A stretch of DNA of 64,000 nt from Aliirhizobium wenxiniae (GTDB lineage Bacteria; Pseudomonadota; Alphaproteobacteria; Rhizobiales; Rhizobiaceae). Below the pieces are notes generated by a model that saw only the letters and a list, made by a program, of their open reading frames with translations, made no database searches and had not been told where the DNA came from. Shown piece by piece: positions 1 to 8,097 of the stretch. Made by a program: the position numbers and the translations under genes. The number at the start of each line of letters is the position of its first letter. Position 1 is the first letter of the stretch. The stretch lies in NCBI RefSeq assembly GCF_019511445.1, contig NZ_JAEUAN010000011.1, forward strand, positions 62,001 through 126,000, in the 5' to 3' direction.

Positions 1-1385
1 GGCGCGGCGATATAGACGATCTCGGACGAGACCGGCTGGAAGCCCGCGTAGAAATGGTTGGTCGACTTGATCAGCATGAAAGACTTCGAGGCGAAATCAA
101 TGCCCTGATTGGCAAAGATATCCGGCTCGTAGGTCTGGGTGCGGCTGGTGATCAGCACGATATCGATATTGGTGCCGACCGGTCGGATGACGGCTGTGCT
201 GCCGAGCGTGACGCGCGAATTGCGAAAGCTCTGCCAGCCGGCATCGAAAACCTTTTGCACGGTGACGCGCAGATCCAGCGGATCGCCGCCTTCCGGGCTG
301 GACTTGCCGCCGACGCGCAAGGACAGTTCCGCGCCTTCGCCTGCCGCATGGCAGAAGGTGACGGCAATCGGATCCCAGATCGTTGCGACAGCGAAATCAT
401 CCATGCCGCGTTCCATCATCCGGCGCAGGATGTATGTCGCGTCGCCCGCCACGCCGCCGCCGGGATTGTCCCAGACATCGGCGATGGTGACCGGCTTCTC
501 AGGATGCGCGGCGCGGATGGCGATGGCTTTGTCGAGACCTTCCTCCGTATCGAACATGGGCATCGCGGTGGTCTTGCGCAGGCCATAAAGCTCGTGGCCG
601 AGCTTTTCTGCCAGCGCGTCACCCTTTTGTTTGTCATTGTCGGTGACGACGACGATGCGGGTGCCCATGTCGGGCAGGTCGCCTGCCATGAAGCCGTGGA
701 TGACGGAGGCCGACAGGATGCCGTCCTTGCCTTCCATCGCCTGCATGCGATCGACGAAGGAACGCATCGGTTCGCGGCTGGTCGGGAAGATGGTGATCAT
801 CCGGCAGTCGAAGGTGGAGATGACCGGCCTGATCTTTCCACGCAGCGCCTGAAGCGCCAGTTCGACGACATGCTCGCCGCGCTGTTCGAAATCCGTATGG
901 GGGAATTCGAGGAAGGCGGCCATGATGTTCAGATTGGCGACGCGGAGTGCGGTGAGGTGGCTGTGCGGGTCGAATTCGGCGGCGATCAGCACGTCGGGGC
1001 CGACCATTTCGCGGACGCGGGAAAGAAGATCGCCCTCGGGATCGTCATAGCCTTGCGCGGCCATCGCACCGTGCAGGCCGAGAACCACGCCATCGACCGG
1101 CAGGGCGGCTTTCAGTTCGGACAAAATCTGGTCGCGCAGCGTCTCATAGGTCTGGCGCTGGATGAGGCCGGCGGGTTCCGCCCAGCAGGACGTGCCTTCA
1201 ATGACGGTAAAACCCTCGACCTTACCGCGGCGGCGCAGGATCGGCACGACGGAGGAGCACAGGGTTGGCGTATCGGGATGTTCGCCCGGCCCGGCATAAA
1301 ACGCCGCCTTGAAGGCGTTCATGTCCGTTGGCACGGGAGAAAAGGTGTTCGTCTCTGTCGCCAGCGAGGCGGTGAAGATGCGCAT
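1..1385 (-). CDS. M81 family (MlrC-like) metallopeptidase, 3' end cut by window
   Basis: About 461 residues are visible, opening MRIFTASLATETNTFSPVP and running off the window with no stop. The opening, GLHGAM near residue 104 and a following DPHSH segment match the M81/MlrC (microcystinase C-like) family, which holds zinc-dependent enzymes acting on linear peptides and related amides. The start at 1385 gives the canonical family N-terminus. A long open frame on the opposite strand is only its shadow. Upstream lie two identical copies of an operator-like motif that also occurs before the neighbouring PLP-enzyme and RpiR genes, so it is probably in that RpiR regulon. The substrate is unknown; the neighbours suggest a modified or D-amino-acid compound. 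Family assignment is firm, function is inferred. Confidence 0.85.
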   Translation of the reverse strand, partial: MRIFTASLATETNTFSPVPTDMNAFKAAFYAGPGEHPDTPTLCSSVVPILRRRGKVEGFTVIEGTSCWAEPAGLIQRQTYETLRDQILSELKAALPVDGVVLGLHGAMAAQGYDDPEGDLLSRVREMVGPDVLIAAEFDPHSHLTALRVANLNIMAAFLEFPHTDFEQRGEHVVELALQALRGKIRPVISTFDCRMITIFPTSREPMRSFVDRMQAMEGKDGILSASVIHGFMAGDLPDMGTRIVVVTDNDKQKGDALAEKLGHELYGLRKTTAMPMFDTEEGLDKAIAIRAAHPEKPVTIADVWDNPGGGVAGDATYILRRMMERGMDDFAVATIWDPIAVTFCHAAGEGAELSLRVGGKSSPEGGDPLDLRVTVQKVFDAGWQSFRNSRVTLGSTAVIRPVGTNIDIVLITSRTQTYEPDIFANQGIDFASKSFMLIKSTNHFYAGFQPVSSEIVYIAA

Positions 1386-1567
1386 GTCTTAAATCCGAAT
1401 ACACTTCGGCCTGCGAGCCGACGCAAGCGAGGCTCGTAACCGTTGCCATGTTGTGTTGTTTTGAAGTCTGCCGGAGCCGCCCGTATGACTGCCGCTCAGG
1501 GACAGTGCCGGGGCTCTCGGATGATCCGATTTCCCATTTTCCTGAAGTTCGCCCGCTCACCGTTTCG

Positions 1568-1584
1568 GTGTAATTTATTTTCTT
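1568..1584. promoter_or_regulatory. Putative RpiR operator, copy 1
   Basis: The sequence is GTGTAATTTATTTTCTT. An identical 17-mer lies 72 bases away at 1640, and 13/17 matches lie upstream of the PLP-enzyme gene (3058) and of rpiR (3131). RpiR-family operators are commonly AT-rich, with GAAA and TTTC half-sites. The assignment to the local regulator is inference. Confidence 0.5.
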
Positions 1585-1639
1585 CATAATGCGCCAAATC
1601 AAAGCCAAGTCAATGGATTTTCAGATTTGGCACGATTTT

Positions 1640-1656
1640 GTGTAATTTATTTTCTT
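1640..1656. promoter_or_regulatory. Putative RpiR operator, copy 2
   Basis: This is a base-for-base repeat of the 17-mer at 1568, in the same orientation. A spacing of 72 bases, close to seven helical turns, would place two bound regulators on the same DNA face. Confidence 0.5.
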
Positions 1657-1803
1657 AGAGGCGAAATTCGCGGAAAATTTTCATGTCCACGGGAGCTGGT
1701 GGATGTCGTCGCTTCGATTGTCGGAGCCGCAATTCATTTCTGAATCAATGCCTTCCGTTGCCGCGAACATCCGCAACCGGTAGCGACGGTAAACTCCGCC
1801 ATG

Positions 1804-1834
1804 AAAAAGGGCGCCCTCGACAGGCGCCCGATTT
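1804..1834 (-). terminator. Intrinsic terminator of the PLP-enzyme gene
   Basis: GGGCGCC (1809-1815) pairs with GGCGCCC (1823-1829) around a 7-base loop. On the minus strand the stem is followed by a run of five T. It sits about 80 bases after the stop of the D-threonine-aldolase-like gene and separates it from the M81 gene. Confidence 0.8.
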
Positions 1835-1910
1835 TCATCCTCTTACCCGATCCATGGCAGCATGGTTGCTGTTTATCGGCTCGGCGCGAGAAAATTTTCA
1901 AGGCTTAGCC

Positions 1911-2999
1911 TTACCAGACCGTTCCGCGCGCATCGACATTTTCAACCCGCGTGACCACGCCGTCCTTATGAAAGACCATGCGGTCGAAGAGATTGGTGAC
2001 GACGCAGGTGTGGTTCGGCACGACCTTTACTTGCGCGCCGATCTCCGGGAAGGGCGTCGTGCAGGCGGAGATATCGACCACCGCATGTTCTTCCGAAAGC
2101 GAAACGACCTTCGCGCCTTCATAACCGGCAATCGAACCGTAATCGGAAAAGCCGAGCAGGTCCGATGTCAGCGCCTTGGAGCCGCTGTCGAGCACGGCGC
2201 GATCCGGCGCCGGACGGGAGACGACGGTGGCGAGGATATGCATGGCCAGATCGTCCGCCGTGCAGTGACCGGCGCGGACCATGCTGCGGTCGTTATAGAC
2301 ATAGGTGCCAGCGCGATGTTCGGTGGCGGACGGCACGAGATGGGCGAAGAACAGGTCCGGCGAACCGCCGCTGGAGCGGACCGGGCAATCGATACCCTTT
2401 TCGCCAAGCAGCGCCATGGTCTTCGCCATGAAGGCCTCGACCTGTTCGGCACCACCGGTGGCCGGGTAGGTCATGATGCCCCCGAAACGCAGGCCCGGTG
2501 CGGCCGCGATCTTTTCGGCAAGTGCGACGGCTGCTTCCGGCGACTGGACGCCGCAGCGCTTTGCGCCGGTATCGCATTCGATCAGCACGGTCAGCGGCTT
2601 GTCGGCATCGAACGTGGCGGCAAGGCCTGCGACCGTGGTGTCGCTATCGGCAACGACGGCGAGTTTCGCCACACGGGCATTGAGCGCCTTGAGGCGGGCG
2701 AGCTTTGCCGCGCCGAGAATGTTGTAGGTGATCAGAATGTCGTCGAAACCGGCATCGGCAAACACTTCCGCCTCGGTGACCTTCTGGCAGTTGAGGCCGA
2801 GGGCACCGGCTTCCACCTGCTGGCGGGCGACGGCTGCAATCTTGTGGGTCTTGATATGCGGGCGGAACGCCTTGCCATGGCTTTCGCAATAGGCCTGGAC
2901 GCGGGCGATGTTGGCGGCAAGCCGTGCCTCATCGATGACCGGCATCGGGGTTGCAACCTCATCGAGCGGCGTGCCGGGTTCGGGCCAGGGATAGTTCAT
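1911..2999 (-). CDS. D-threonine aldolase / D-serine dehydratase-like PLP enzyme
   Basis: The 362-residue protein belongs to the fold-III PLP family with an alanine-racemase-type N-terminal barrel (DSD1/D-threonine aldolase). RPHIKTHK (46-53) contains the PLP-binding lysine K50. A C-terminal H330-x-C332 pair (in PNHTC) fits the metal site of D-threonine aldolase and eukaryotic-type D-serine dehydratase. It should cleave or deaminate a beta-hydroxy-D-amino acid in the cytoplasm. The start at 2999 follows a GAGG Shine-Dalgarno; an in-frame start at 3044 would add residues unlike the family. It ends in a terminator at 1804-1834, so it is monocistronic, and has an RpiR-type motif at 3058-3074. 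The exact substrate cannot be told from sequence. Confidence 0.85.
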   Translation of the reverse strand: MNYPWPEPGTPLDEVATPMPVIDEARLAANIARVQAYCESHGKAFRPHIKTHKIAAVARQQVEAGALGLNCQKVTEAEVFADAGFDDILITYNILGAAKLARLKALNARVAKLAVVADSDTTVAGLAATFDADKPLTVLIECDTGAKRCGVQSPEAAVALAEKIAAAPGLRFGGIMTYPATGGAEQVEAFMAKTMALLGEKGIDCPVRSSGGSPDLFFAHLVPSATEHRAGTYVYNDRSMVRAGHCTADDLAMHILATVVSRPAPDRAVLDSGSKALTSDLLGFSDYGSIAGYEGAKVVSLSEEHAVVDISACTTPFPEIGAQVKVVPNHTCVVTNLFDRMVFHKDGVVTRVENVDARGTVW

Positions 3000-3057
3000 G
3001 GAAGAGACCTCATCGGGATGAAGCGACCGTGCCAGAAGCGGCATCGACGCGGGGAAG

Positions 3058-3074
3058 GTTGCTTTTATTTTCTT
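3058..3074. promoter_or_regulatory. Putative RpiR operator before the PLP-enzyme gene
   Basis: The sequence is GTTGCTTTTATTTTCTT, matching 13 of 17 positions of the copies at 1568 and 1640, including the run TTTATTTTCTT. It lies about 60 bases upstream of the PLP-enzyme start. Confidence 0.4.
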
Positions 3075-3130
3075 GGGACGACCAAGTTTCGTTGATGCTG
3101 GCCGGCATTATGCTATCAAACACGAGAACA

Positions 3131-3147
3131 GTGAAATTCATTTTCAC
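3131..3147. promoter_or_regulatory. Putative RpiR operator before rpiR, palindromic copy
   Basis: The sequence GTGAAATTCATTTTCAC is a near-palindrome with perfect GTGAAA and TTTCAC ends. It matches the 1568 motif at 13 of 17 positions. It lies 45 bases before the rpiR start and suggests autoregulation plus control of the divergent gene. Confidence 0.55.
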
Positions 3148-3192
3148 AAATGCAGGCTTTTTTTGCTGCGGCCAATCTGAAGGGAAGACCGA

Positions 3193-4056
3193 ATGGATCT
3201 GTTTCATGCCCTTTCCGATCAGGATGGCCGGCTTTCCGGGCTGGAGGCGAAGCTCGCCCAGTTCGCGCTGGAAAATGTCGATTTCGTCGTCAATGCATCG
3301 ATCATCGAAGTGGCGGAAAAGGCCGGCGTTTCGCCGCCGACGGTGACGCGCTTCTGCCGCCGGCTTGGCTGCCAGGGCTATTCCGATTTCAAGGTGCAGC
3401 TCGCCAAGCTCGCCTATGTCGGCCTGCGCTACCTGACGCCGGAAGCCCCAACCGCGACAGCCGAGGAAGTGGCGCAGGATATCGTTTCGAAAGCGCAAAA
3501 TGCGCTGTTCGAGGTGCATCGCCAGCTTGATCTCAAGGCTATCGAAAAGGCGGCGCAGATGCTGCGGGGGGCCGAGTTCATTCAGGCTTTCGGCGCCAGC
3601 GGCAATTCGGCGATGATCGTAAACGAGCTGCATAACCGGCTGTTTCGCCTGAGCTGCCGGGTGAATGCATCGAGCGACCACGGCATGAACCTGATGATCT
3701 CGGCAGCCGCCCAGCCGGGCACGGTCGTCTTCGGTTCGTCTTTCACCGGCCGCGACATGGGGCTTGTCCATTGCCTCAAATTGCTGCGCGAGCGGGCGAT
3801 CCCGACGATCGTGATGACACAGAGCGGTTCGCCGGTGGCAGAGGCGGCGGATGTGGTAATCGCGATCGAGATGCCCGAGGGCAAGAACATCTTTCGGCCG
3901 ACCTCGACGCGTTATGCCTATCTTGCGGCGATCGATATTCTCGCGAACATGGTCGCCTATGCCGATCGCGCAAAAGCGCTGAAATCGCTGCGCGCGATCA
4001 AGGAGGAACTGGTGCGCAACCGTGACGGGGACGACCGCCAGCTTCTCGGCGACTGA
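3193..4056 (+). CDS. MurR/RpiR family transcriptional regulator
   Basis: The 287-residue protein has the standard RpiR layout. An N-terminal helix-turn-helix covers about residues 1-80, with VAEKAGVSPPTVTRFCRRLGC as the recognition unit. A sugar-isomerase (SIS) fold at about 125-255 contains the phosphosugar-loop-like stretch FGASGNSAMI. SIS domains usually sense phosphorylated sugars, but RpiR members also control amino-acid catabolism. It is divergent from the PLP-enzyme gene and has a palindromic motif 45 bases upstream. It most likely controls that gene, the M81 gene and itself. Family certain, effector unknown. Confidence 0.92.
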   Translation: MDLFHALSDQDGRLSGLEAKLAQFALENVDFVVNASIIEVAEKAGVSPPTVTRFCRRLGCQGYSDFKVQLAKLAYVGLRYLTPEAPTATAEEVAQDIVSKAQNALFEVHRQLDLKAIEKAAQMLRGAEFIQAFGASGNSAMIVNELHNRLFRLSCRVNASSDHGMNLMISAAAQPGTVVFGSSFTGRDMGLVHCLKLLRERAIPTIVMTQSGSPVAEAADVVIAIEMPEGKNIFRPTSTRYAYLAAIDILANMVAYADRAKALKSLRAIKEELVRNRDGDDRQLLGD

Positions 4057-4362
4057 TTGCAACCCAAATTCAAGCATTTGCAGATTGATGCATTTGCGAC
4101 ATCATGATGCCGTTTTTAGGCATGAACTCTTGTCGCGATCAGACGAGAGAGATGTCGAATTTTGAACATTGGAGATGGGCGCAACAACTGCCTGTCTCCA
4201 GCATTCCCGGATTGTTTTTCGTGTAAGAAGTTGAGCATCAAGGCGTCGACGATCCTGTATCGATCACGCGGCATAATCCTTGCGGTCTTTTGTGCCGCCA
4301 CGGCGAGGCGAAATGCCGGGATGAGGCATCGCCACTTTCAAACTCATAAAAACGAGACCTTC
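4057..4362 (+). promoter_or_regulatory. Upstream region of the MFS gene
   Basis: There are 306 bases between rpiR and the MFS start. The MFS frame stays open back to 4162, but that extension is rich in Cys and Arg and unlike a transporter N-terminus, so I treat it as non-coding leader. No clear promoter or operator stands out. The RpiR-type motif is not present here. Confidence 0.4.
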
Positions 4363-5643
4363 ATGTCTAGGCAAACCCTGGCAACGGTGCTGGCGCCGCT
4401 TCTCGGCCTGTTCATCCTGAGCGTCGGCAACAGCTTTCTATCGTCGCTGACCACCCTGCGGCTCGATGCGGCCGGTGCCTCGCCGACGATGATCGGCATT
4501 GTCTCCTCCGCCTATTTCGTCGGGTTGACGCTCGGGGCGATGTTTCATGACCGGCTGATCGTGCGGATCGGCCATATCCGCGCCTATGCCAGTTTCGCCT
4601 CGCTCGGCGTCGTCAGCATTCTCATGCAGGTCCTGTCGGCCGACTGGATGCTGTGGATCCTTGTCCGGCTGATCTATGGTTGGACGACCGTTGGCGTTTT
4701 TCTCGTCATCGAAAGCTGGTTGCTGCTCGCCGCGGACCAGACGGTGCGGGGCCGGTTTCTGGCGCTTTATATGATTGCATTCTACGGCGCGGGTGCGCTC
4801 GGGCAGGCGCTTCTTGGAACCGTCAGCGGCATGGGAGAATTCGCGCCGTTCATCGCAGCTGCCATGCTGGCTTCGCTGTCGGTTCTTCCGATCGTCATCC
4901 TGCCGCGCGAGATGCCGATGATGGACCGGGTAGAGGCGCTCAAGCCGCTGCAGCTCTTCAAGATGTCGCCGAGTGGCGTGATCGGCTGTTTCGGTTCCGG
5001 TATTGCGATTGCCGCAGTCTATACGCTTTTCCCGCTCTATCTGCAGACCATCGGCATGCCGGTGGATGAGATCGGGATGATGATGGCCTGCGTTATTCTC
5101 GGCGCAATGGTGTTGCAATATCCGGTGGGGCGCTGGTCGGACAAGCAGGACCGGCGAATAGTGCTGATCACGCTTGCCTTTGCCTGCCTGCTGCTGTGCG
5201 CGGTCATTCTACTGGTGCCGCAGAATGCGACCATGCTGATGATCACCCTCTTCCTGCTGGGCGGCGGCATCTTTGCGATCTATCCGGTCGCCATCAGTTT
5301 CTCTGCCGACCGGGCATCTGCGGGTTCTCTCGTGCCGATGGTGCAGGGCATGCTTCTGGTCAACTCGCTCGGCTCGGCCATCAGCCCTATCTCGATTTCT
5401 GCCGCGATGACGGAATTCGGACCGGCCGGATTATTCTGGTCGCTGGCGGTTCTCAACGTGCTGATGGTGGCGTTCTTCCTCTGGCGGCGTGGCGCGCGGC
5501 CGGAAGCGACACAGGTTGCGCCTTTTGCTCCGGCAACGGCAATGTCGCCGATCGGGGCCGAGATCCGCGTGACGGACGAGATGATCCAGGGCGTGCTGGA
5601 TCACGAAATTTCGGAAGGGCAAGCTTCGGCGAAGCAGGCTTGA
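4363..5643 (+). CDS. MFS transporter (YcaD-like)
   Basis: The 426-residue inner-membrane protein has about twelve hydrophobic segments. The N-terminal part (LGLFILSVGNSFLSSLTTLR, then a GLTLGAMFHDRLI loop) resembles the YcaD/arabinose-efflux branch of the major facilitator superfamily. The start at 4363 places the first helix correctly; the open frame further upstream adds an implausible 67-residue head. It converges with the MATE gene, separated by 25 bases. Exporter or importer role and substrate cannot be told. It may belong to the preceding RpiR module, but no shared motif supports that. Confidence 0.85.
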   Translation: MSRQTLATVLAPLLGLFILSVGNSFLSSLTTLRLDAAGASPTMIGIVSSAYFVGLTLGAMFHDRLIVRIGHIRAYASFASLGVVSILMQVLSADWMLWILVRLIYGWTTVGVFLVIESWLLLAADQTVRGRFLALYMIAFYGAGALGQALLGTVSGMGEFAPFIAAAMLASLSVLPIVILPREMPMMDRVEALKPLQLFKMSPSGVIGCFGSGIAIAAVYTLFPLYLQTIGMPVDEIGMMMACVILGAMVLQYPVGRWSDKQDRRIVLITLAFACLLLCAVILLVPQNATMLMITLFLLGGGIFAIYPVAISFSADRASAGSLVPMVQGMLLVNSLGSAISPISISAAMTEFGPAGLFWSLAVLNVLMVAFFLWRRGARPEATQVAPFAPATAMSPIGAEIRVTDEMIQGVLDHEISEGQASAKQA

Positions 5644-5668
5644 TCGCCGGTGCCGTGAGGCGCGCTTT

Positions 5669-6997
5669 TCAGCCGAGCGTTCTTGCCGTCAGCTTCGGCA
5701 GCATCAGCCGGAAGGCGATGCTGCGGGCGCTCTGGAACAAGAGAAGCGCAATCCACAGGCCGTGATTGCCGAACAACGGCTGCAATACCGCCCAGGCGGC
5801 GAAATAGGTGGCGAGCGACAAGAGCATGAGATTGCGCATCTCGCGGGACCATGTTGCGCCGATATAGACGCCGTCCATCTGGAAGGCGATGGCACCGACC
5901 AGCGGCATGATCGCGGCATAGGGCAGAAAACCTTGGGCCAGAAGCTCGACCGTCGCATTGGGCGATGCGAGATCGATGACCCACCAGCCGCCGGCCATGA
6001 AGGAGAGTGCCACGAGCGCCCCGAAGACCAAAGCCCAGAGCGTGGTGAGCTTGATCATCCGGTCGAAGGCGATTCGGTTTCGGGCACCGACGGCGCGTCC
6101 GGCGAGCTGTTCGGCGGCGGTGGCGATGCCATCGAGAAAGGCGACGCCGAAGAAGTAGAAGCGCAAGAGGATGGTGTTGGCGGCGAGGATATCGATGCCG
6201 AGTTCGCCGCTCTGGCGGGTGAAGAAGGATAGCCCGATCAGAAGCGCAAACGAGCGGATCATCATGTCGCCATTGACAGAGAAAAGCCGGCGCAGGCTTT
6301 TCAGGTCCGGCCAGTTCCAGCTGGCCTTGTCGGTGCGACAGAGGATGATGGCGGCACCTGCAAGCGCCGTGACGATTTCCGACACAAGGCTGGCGATCGC
6401 AAGGCCGGCGACGCCGCCATCGAGACCGAGCACCCACCAGATGCTTAGGCCCAGATTAAGGCCGTTCAGCAGGCCCTGCAGCAGCATGGCTGTGAGCGCA
6501 TCGCCCCGGCCGATGATCCAGCCGAAGGCGACGAAATTGAACAGCACGAAGGGGGCCGACCAGACGCGCCAGGAGAAATAGATTTTTGCCGCTTCCGCCA
6601 CCGCGCCATCTGCGCCGAGCACGGTGAGGCCGAGATTGCCGATCGGCACATGCAGAAGCAGGATGACGAGGCCGGCGACCATGGAAATCGTAAGCCCCCC
6701 GAGCAGCATGCGCTGCTCAAAACGGCGATCACCTGCGCCAAAAGCCTGGGCGGTGAAGCCGGTCGTCGCACCGCGTAGAAAATTGAAGGTGACGAACAGT
6801 ACGTCGAAAATAACGGCGGCGAGCGCCACGCCGCCGATCAGCGCCTCCTCACCCAACTGCCCGATCACGCCCGTCGCCACGAGGCTGACGAGCGGGGTCG
6901 AGAAATGGGCGATCATCATCGGGATCGCGATGCGCAGCACTTCGCGATGGGTAACCTCGAAGGAGGGGGCGGTGTCTGCGCTTGTCGCGGTTGCCAC
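5669..6997 (-). CDS. MATE family (DinF-like) efflux transporter
   Basis: The 442-residue protein has twelve predicted membrane segments and a MATE-type repeat architecture, with GATTGFTAQAFGAGD near residue 75 as in DinF-like sodium- or proton-coupled multidrug exporters. The start codon is GTG and immediately follows the TAA of the upstream gene, so translation is coupled. It is the last gene of a ten-gene minus-strand operon beginning at 15120. In that setting it may export a toxic intermediate or product of the oxidative pathway, which is inference. Confidence 0.88.
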   Translation of the reverse strand: MATATSADTAPSFEVTHREVLRIAIPMMIAHFSTPLVSLVATGVIGQLGEEALIGGVALAAVIFDVLFVTFNFLRGATTGFTAQAFGAGDRRFEQRMLLGGLTISMVAGLVILLLHVPIGNLGLTVLGADGAVAEAAKIYFSWRVWSAPFVLFNFVAFGWIIGRGDALTAMLLQGLLNGLNLGLSIWWVLGLDGGVAGLAIASLVSEIVTALAGAAIILCRTDKASWNWPDLKSLRRLFSVNGDMMIRSFALLIGLSFFTRQSGELGIDILAANTILLRFYFFGVAFLDGIATAAEQLAGRAVGARNRIAFDRMIKLTTLWALVFGALVALSFMAGGWWVIDLASPNATVELLAQGFLPYAAIMPLVGAIAFQMDGVYIGATWSREMRNLMLLSLATYFAAWAVLQPLFGNHGLWIALLLFQSARSIAFRLMLPKLTARTLG

Positions 6998-7576
6998 TTA
7001 GTCTTTCCGGTGCGGTTCTCCGAGCGTATGCATCAGCCGGTTGGCCCAGCCGAAGATCGCCACGGAATGGATAAGGTCGAGGATTTCCAGATCACTCAGG
7101 CCGGTCTCGCGCAAGTGGTAGAACTGGTAGACCCCGACATTATCCGGATGGGCGGTCAGATCGACGCCGAAATTGAACAGCGCCTGATCGTGTTCGCCAA
7201 GATCGGCGTCGAGACCGTTATTGTAGATCTCGTCAACCACTTCCGGCCGTTTTTCCAGCTGGATGAAACGGTTGGCGTGAACCTGGGCGCAATAGATGCA
7301 GTGGTTGACGAAGGAGGCGGCAAGCGCACCGAGTTCGCGGCCGCCGCGCGACAGGCCGCCATCACTATACATGATGTCGTTGAACAGCGGTGAGCGCTCG
7401 GCGAGCATCTCGGTTTCCTGCGCCAGGACCAGCACATAGGCCGAAACCTTTGTGTTGGACGGCGTGACCTTCAGCGCGTCGAGCTGTTCCGGCGTTGCCT
7501 TCTGAAGATCGACCGGTTGAACGTAAGGATGCCATTCGAGCGCATCGAGGGTGAATTCATGAACCGGGTCAGACAT
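6998..7576 (-). CDS. Alkylhydroperoxidase (AhpD/CMD)-domain protein with CxxC
   Basis: The 192-residue protein has an AhpD-like active-site signature: E81, C93-x-x-C96 and H100 in NHCIYCAQVHA. Such proteins reduce peroxides or carry thiol-redox steps. It resembles, from memory, the alkylhydroperoxidase-domain family named after Agrobacterium vitis Avi_7169, which lies beside a CMD partner (Avi_7170) exactly as here. It abuts the partner gene with a one-base gap. Its position after a flavin monooxygenase suggests peroxide clearance or a dedicated redox step. Fold assignment is firm, pathway role inferred. Confidence 0.8.
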   Translation of the reverse strand: MSDPVHEFTLDALEWHPYVQPVDLQKATPEQLDALKVTPSNTKVSAYVLVLAQETEMLAERSPLFNDIMYSDGGLSRGGRELGALAASFVNHCIYCAQVHANRFIQLEKRPEVVDEIYNNGLDADLGEHDQALFNFGVDLTAHPDNVGVYQFYHLRETGLSDLEILDLIHSVAIFGWANRLMHTLGEPHRKD

Positions 7577-7577
7577 G

Positions 7578-8084
7578 TCAGTTGTCCCTCAGCATCTTCA
7601 GGCCGGCGACGACCAGAACCTGGTAATTGACGAAAGCGATGATGCCGGCAAGCGTGACGATATCGCGATCGTCGAGGCCTGCGGCATAGAGCTTTTCGAT
7701 ATTCTCGCGGGTGGCAGCCTTCGGGTTCTTCGTCACCAGATCGACATGGCGCAGGATGACGGAAAGCCGGCTTGCCTCGTCTTCCGGTGTCCATGCGGGA
7801 TCGGCAATCGAGAGGACATCACCGCTTGCGCCTTCTGTTTCGGCGAGATCACGGTAATGCGCCTGAAGTTCCTGCGAGGTCCAGAGTGCGGCCATGCGGG
7901 CGGCAAGGGTGGCGCGTTCCGCATAGGAGAAATTGCGCGGATCGGCCGGGTGGAGGGCCGCGACATAGCTGGTCTGGGTGAGGTGCTTCAGCTTGGCGCG
8001 CTCATCACGCAGGGCAAGCAGCGGCGAGGATGGGCCAAGCCCCAGCACCTTGTCGATCACATCCACGGTGGTTTCTGTCGTCAT
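7578..8084 (-). CDS. CMD-domain protein lacking the catalytic cysteines
   Basis: The 168-residue helical protein has a carboxymuconolactone-decarboxylase-like fold (FSYAERATLAARMAALW and a C-terminal LAGIIAFVNYQVLVVAG helix). I find no cysteine in it, so it cannot be a thiol peroxidase. It is probably the structural or substrate-binding partner of the CxxC protein encoded one base downstream. It resembles, from memory, the Avi_7170-type CMD family. It sits between the HCCA-isomerase-like and peroxidase-like genes in one operon. Confidence 0.75.
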   Translation of the reverse strand: MTTETTVDVIDKVLGLGPSSPLLALRDERAKLKHLTQTSYVAALHPADPRNFSYAERATLAARMAALWTSQELQAHYRDLAETEGASGDVLSIADPAWTPEDEASRLSVILRHVDLVTKNPKAATRENIEKLYAAGLDDRDIVTLAGIIAFVNYQVLVVAGLKMLRDN

Positions 8085-8097
8085 ATGATTTTATTCC

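Larger units (their letters stand above)
1386..1910. other. Intergenic region with two operator copies and a terminator
   Basis: This 525-base stretch holds no convincing gene. It carries two identical 17-base operator-like motifs (1568-1584 and 1640-1656) and an intrinsic terminator for the gene to its right (1804-1834). A short potential stem (CGAGCC 1414-1419 with GGCTCG 1431-1436) lies in the leader of the M81 gene. The rest shows nothing I can interpret. Confidence 0.6.

Noticed and set aside
54..3095. Two plus-strand open frames over 450 codons (54-1439 and 1683-3095)
   Set aside because: They are antisense to the M81 and PLP-enzyme genes, which have clear family motifs; the plus frames have none.
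4162..4362. A 67-residue N-terminal extension of the MFS protein
   Set aside because: It is rich in Cys and Arg, has no ribosome site and precedes a start that already fits the transporter family.
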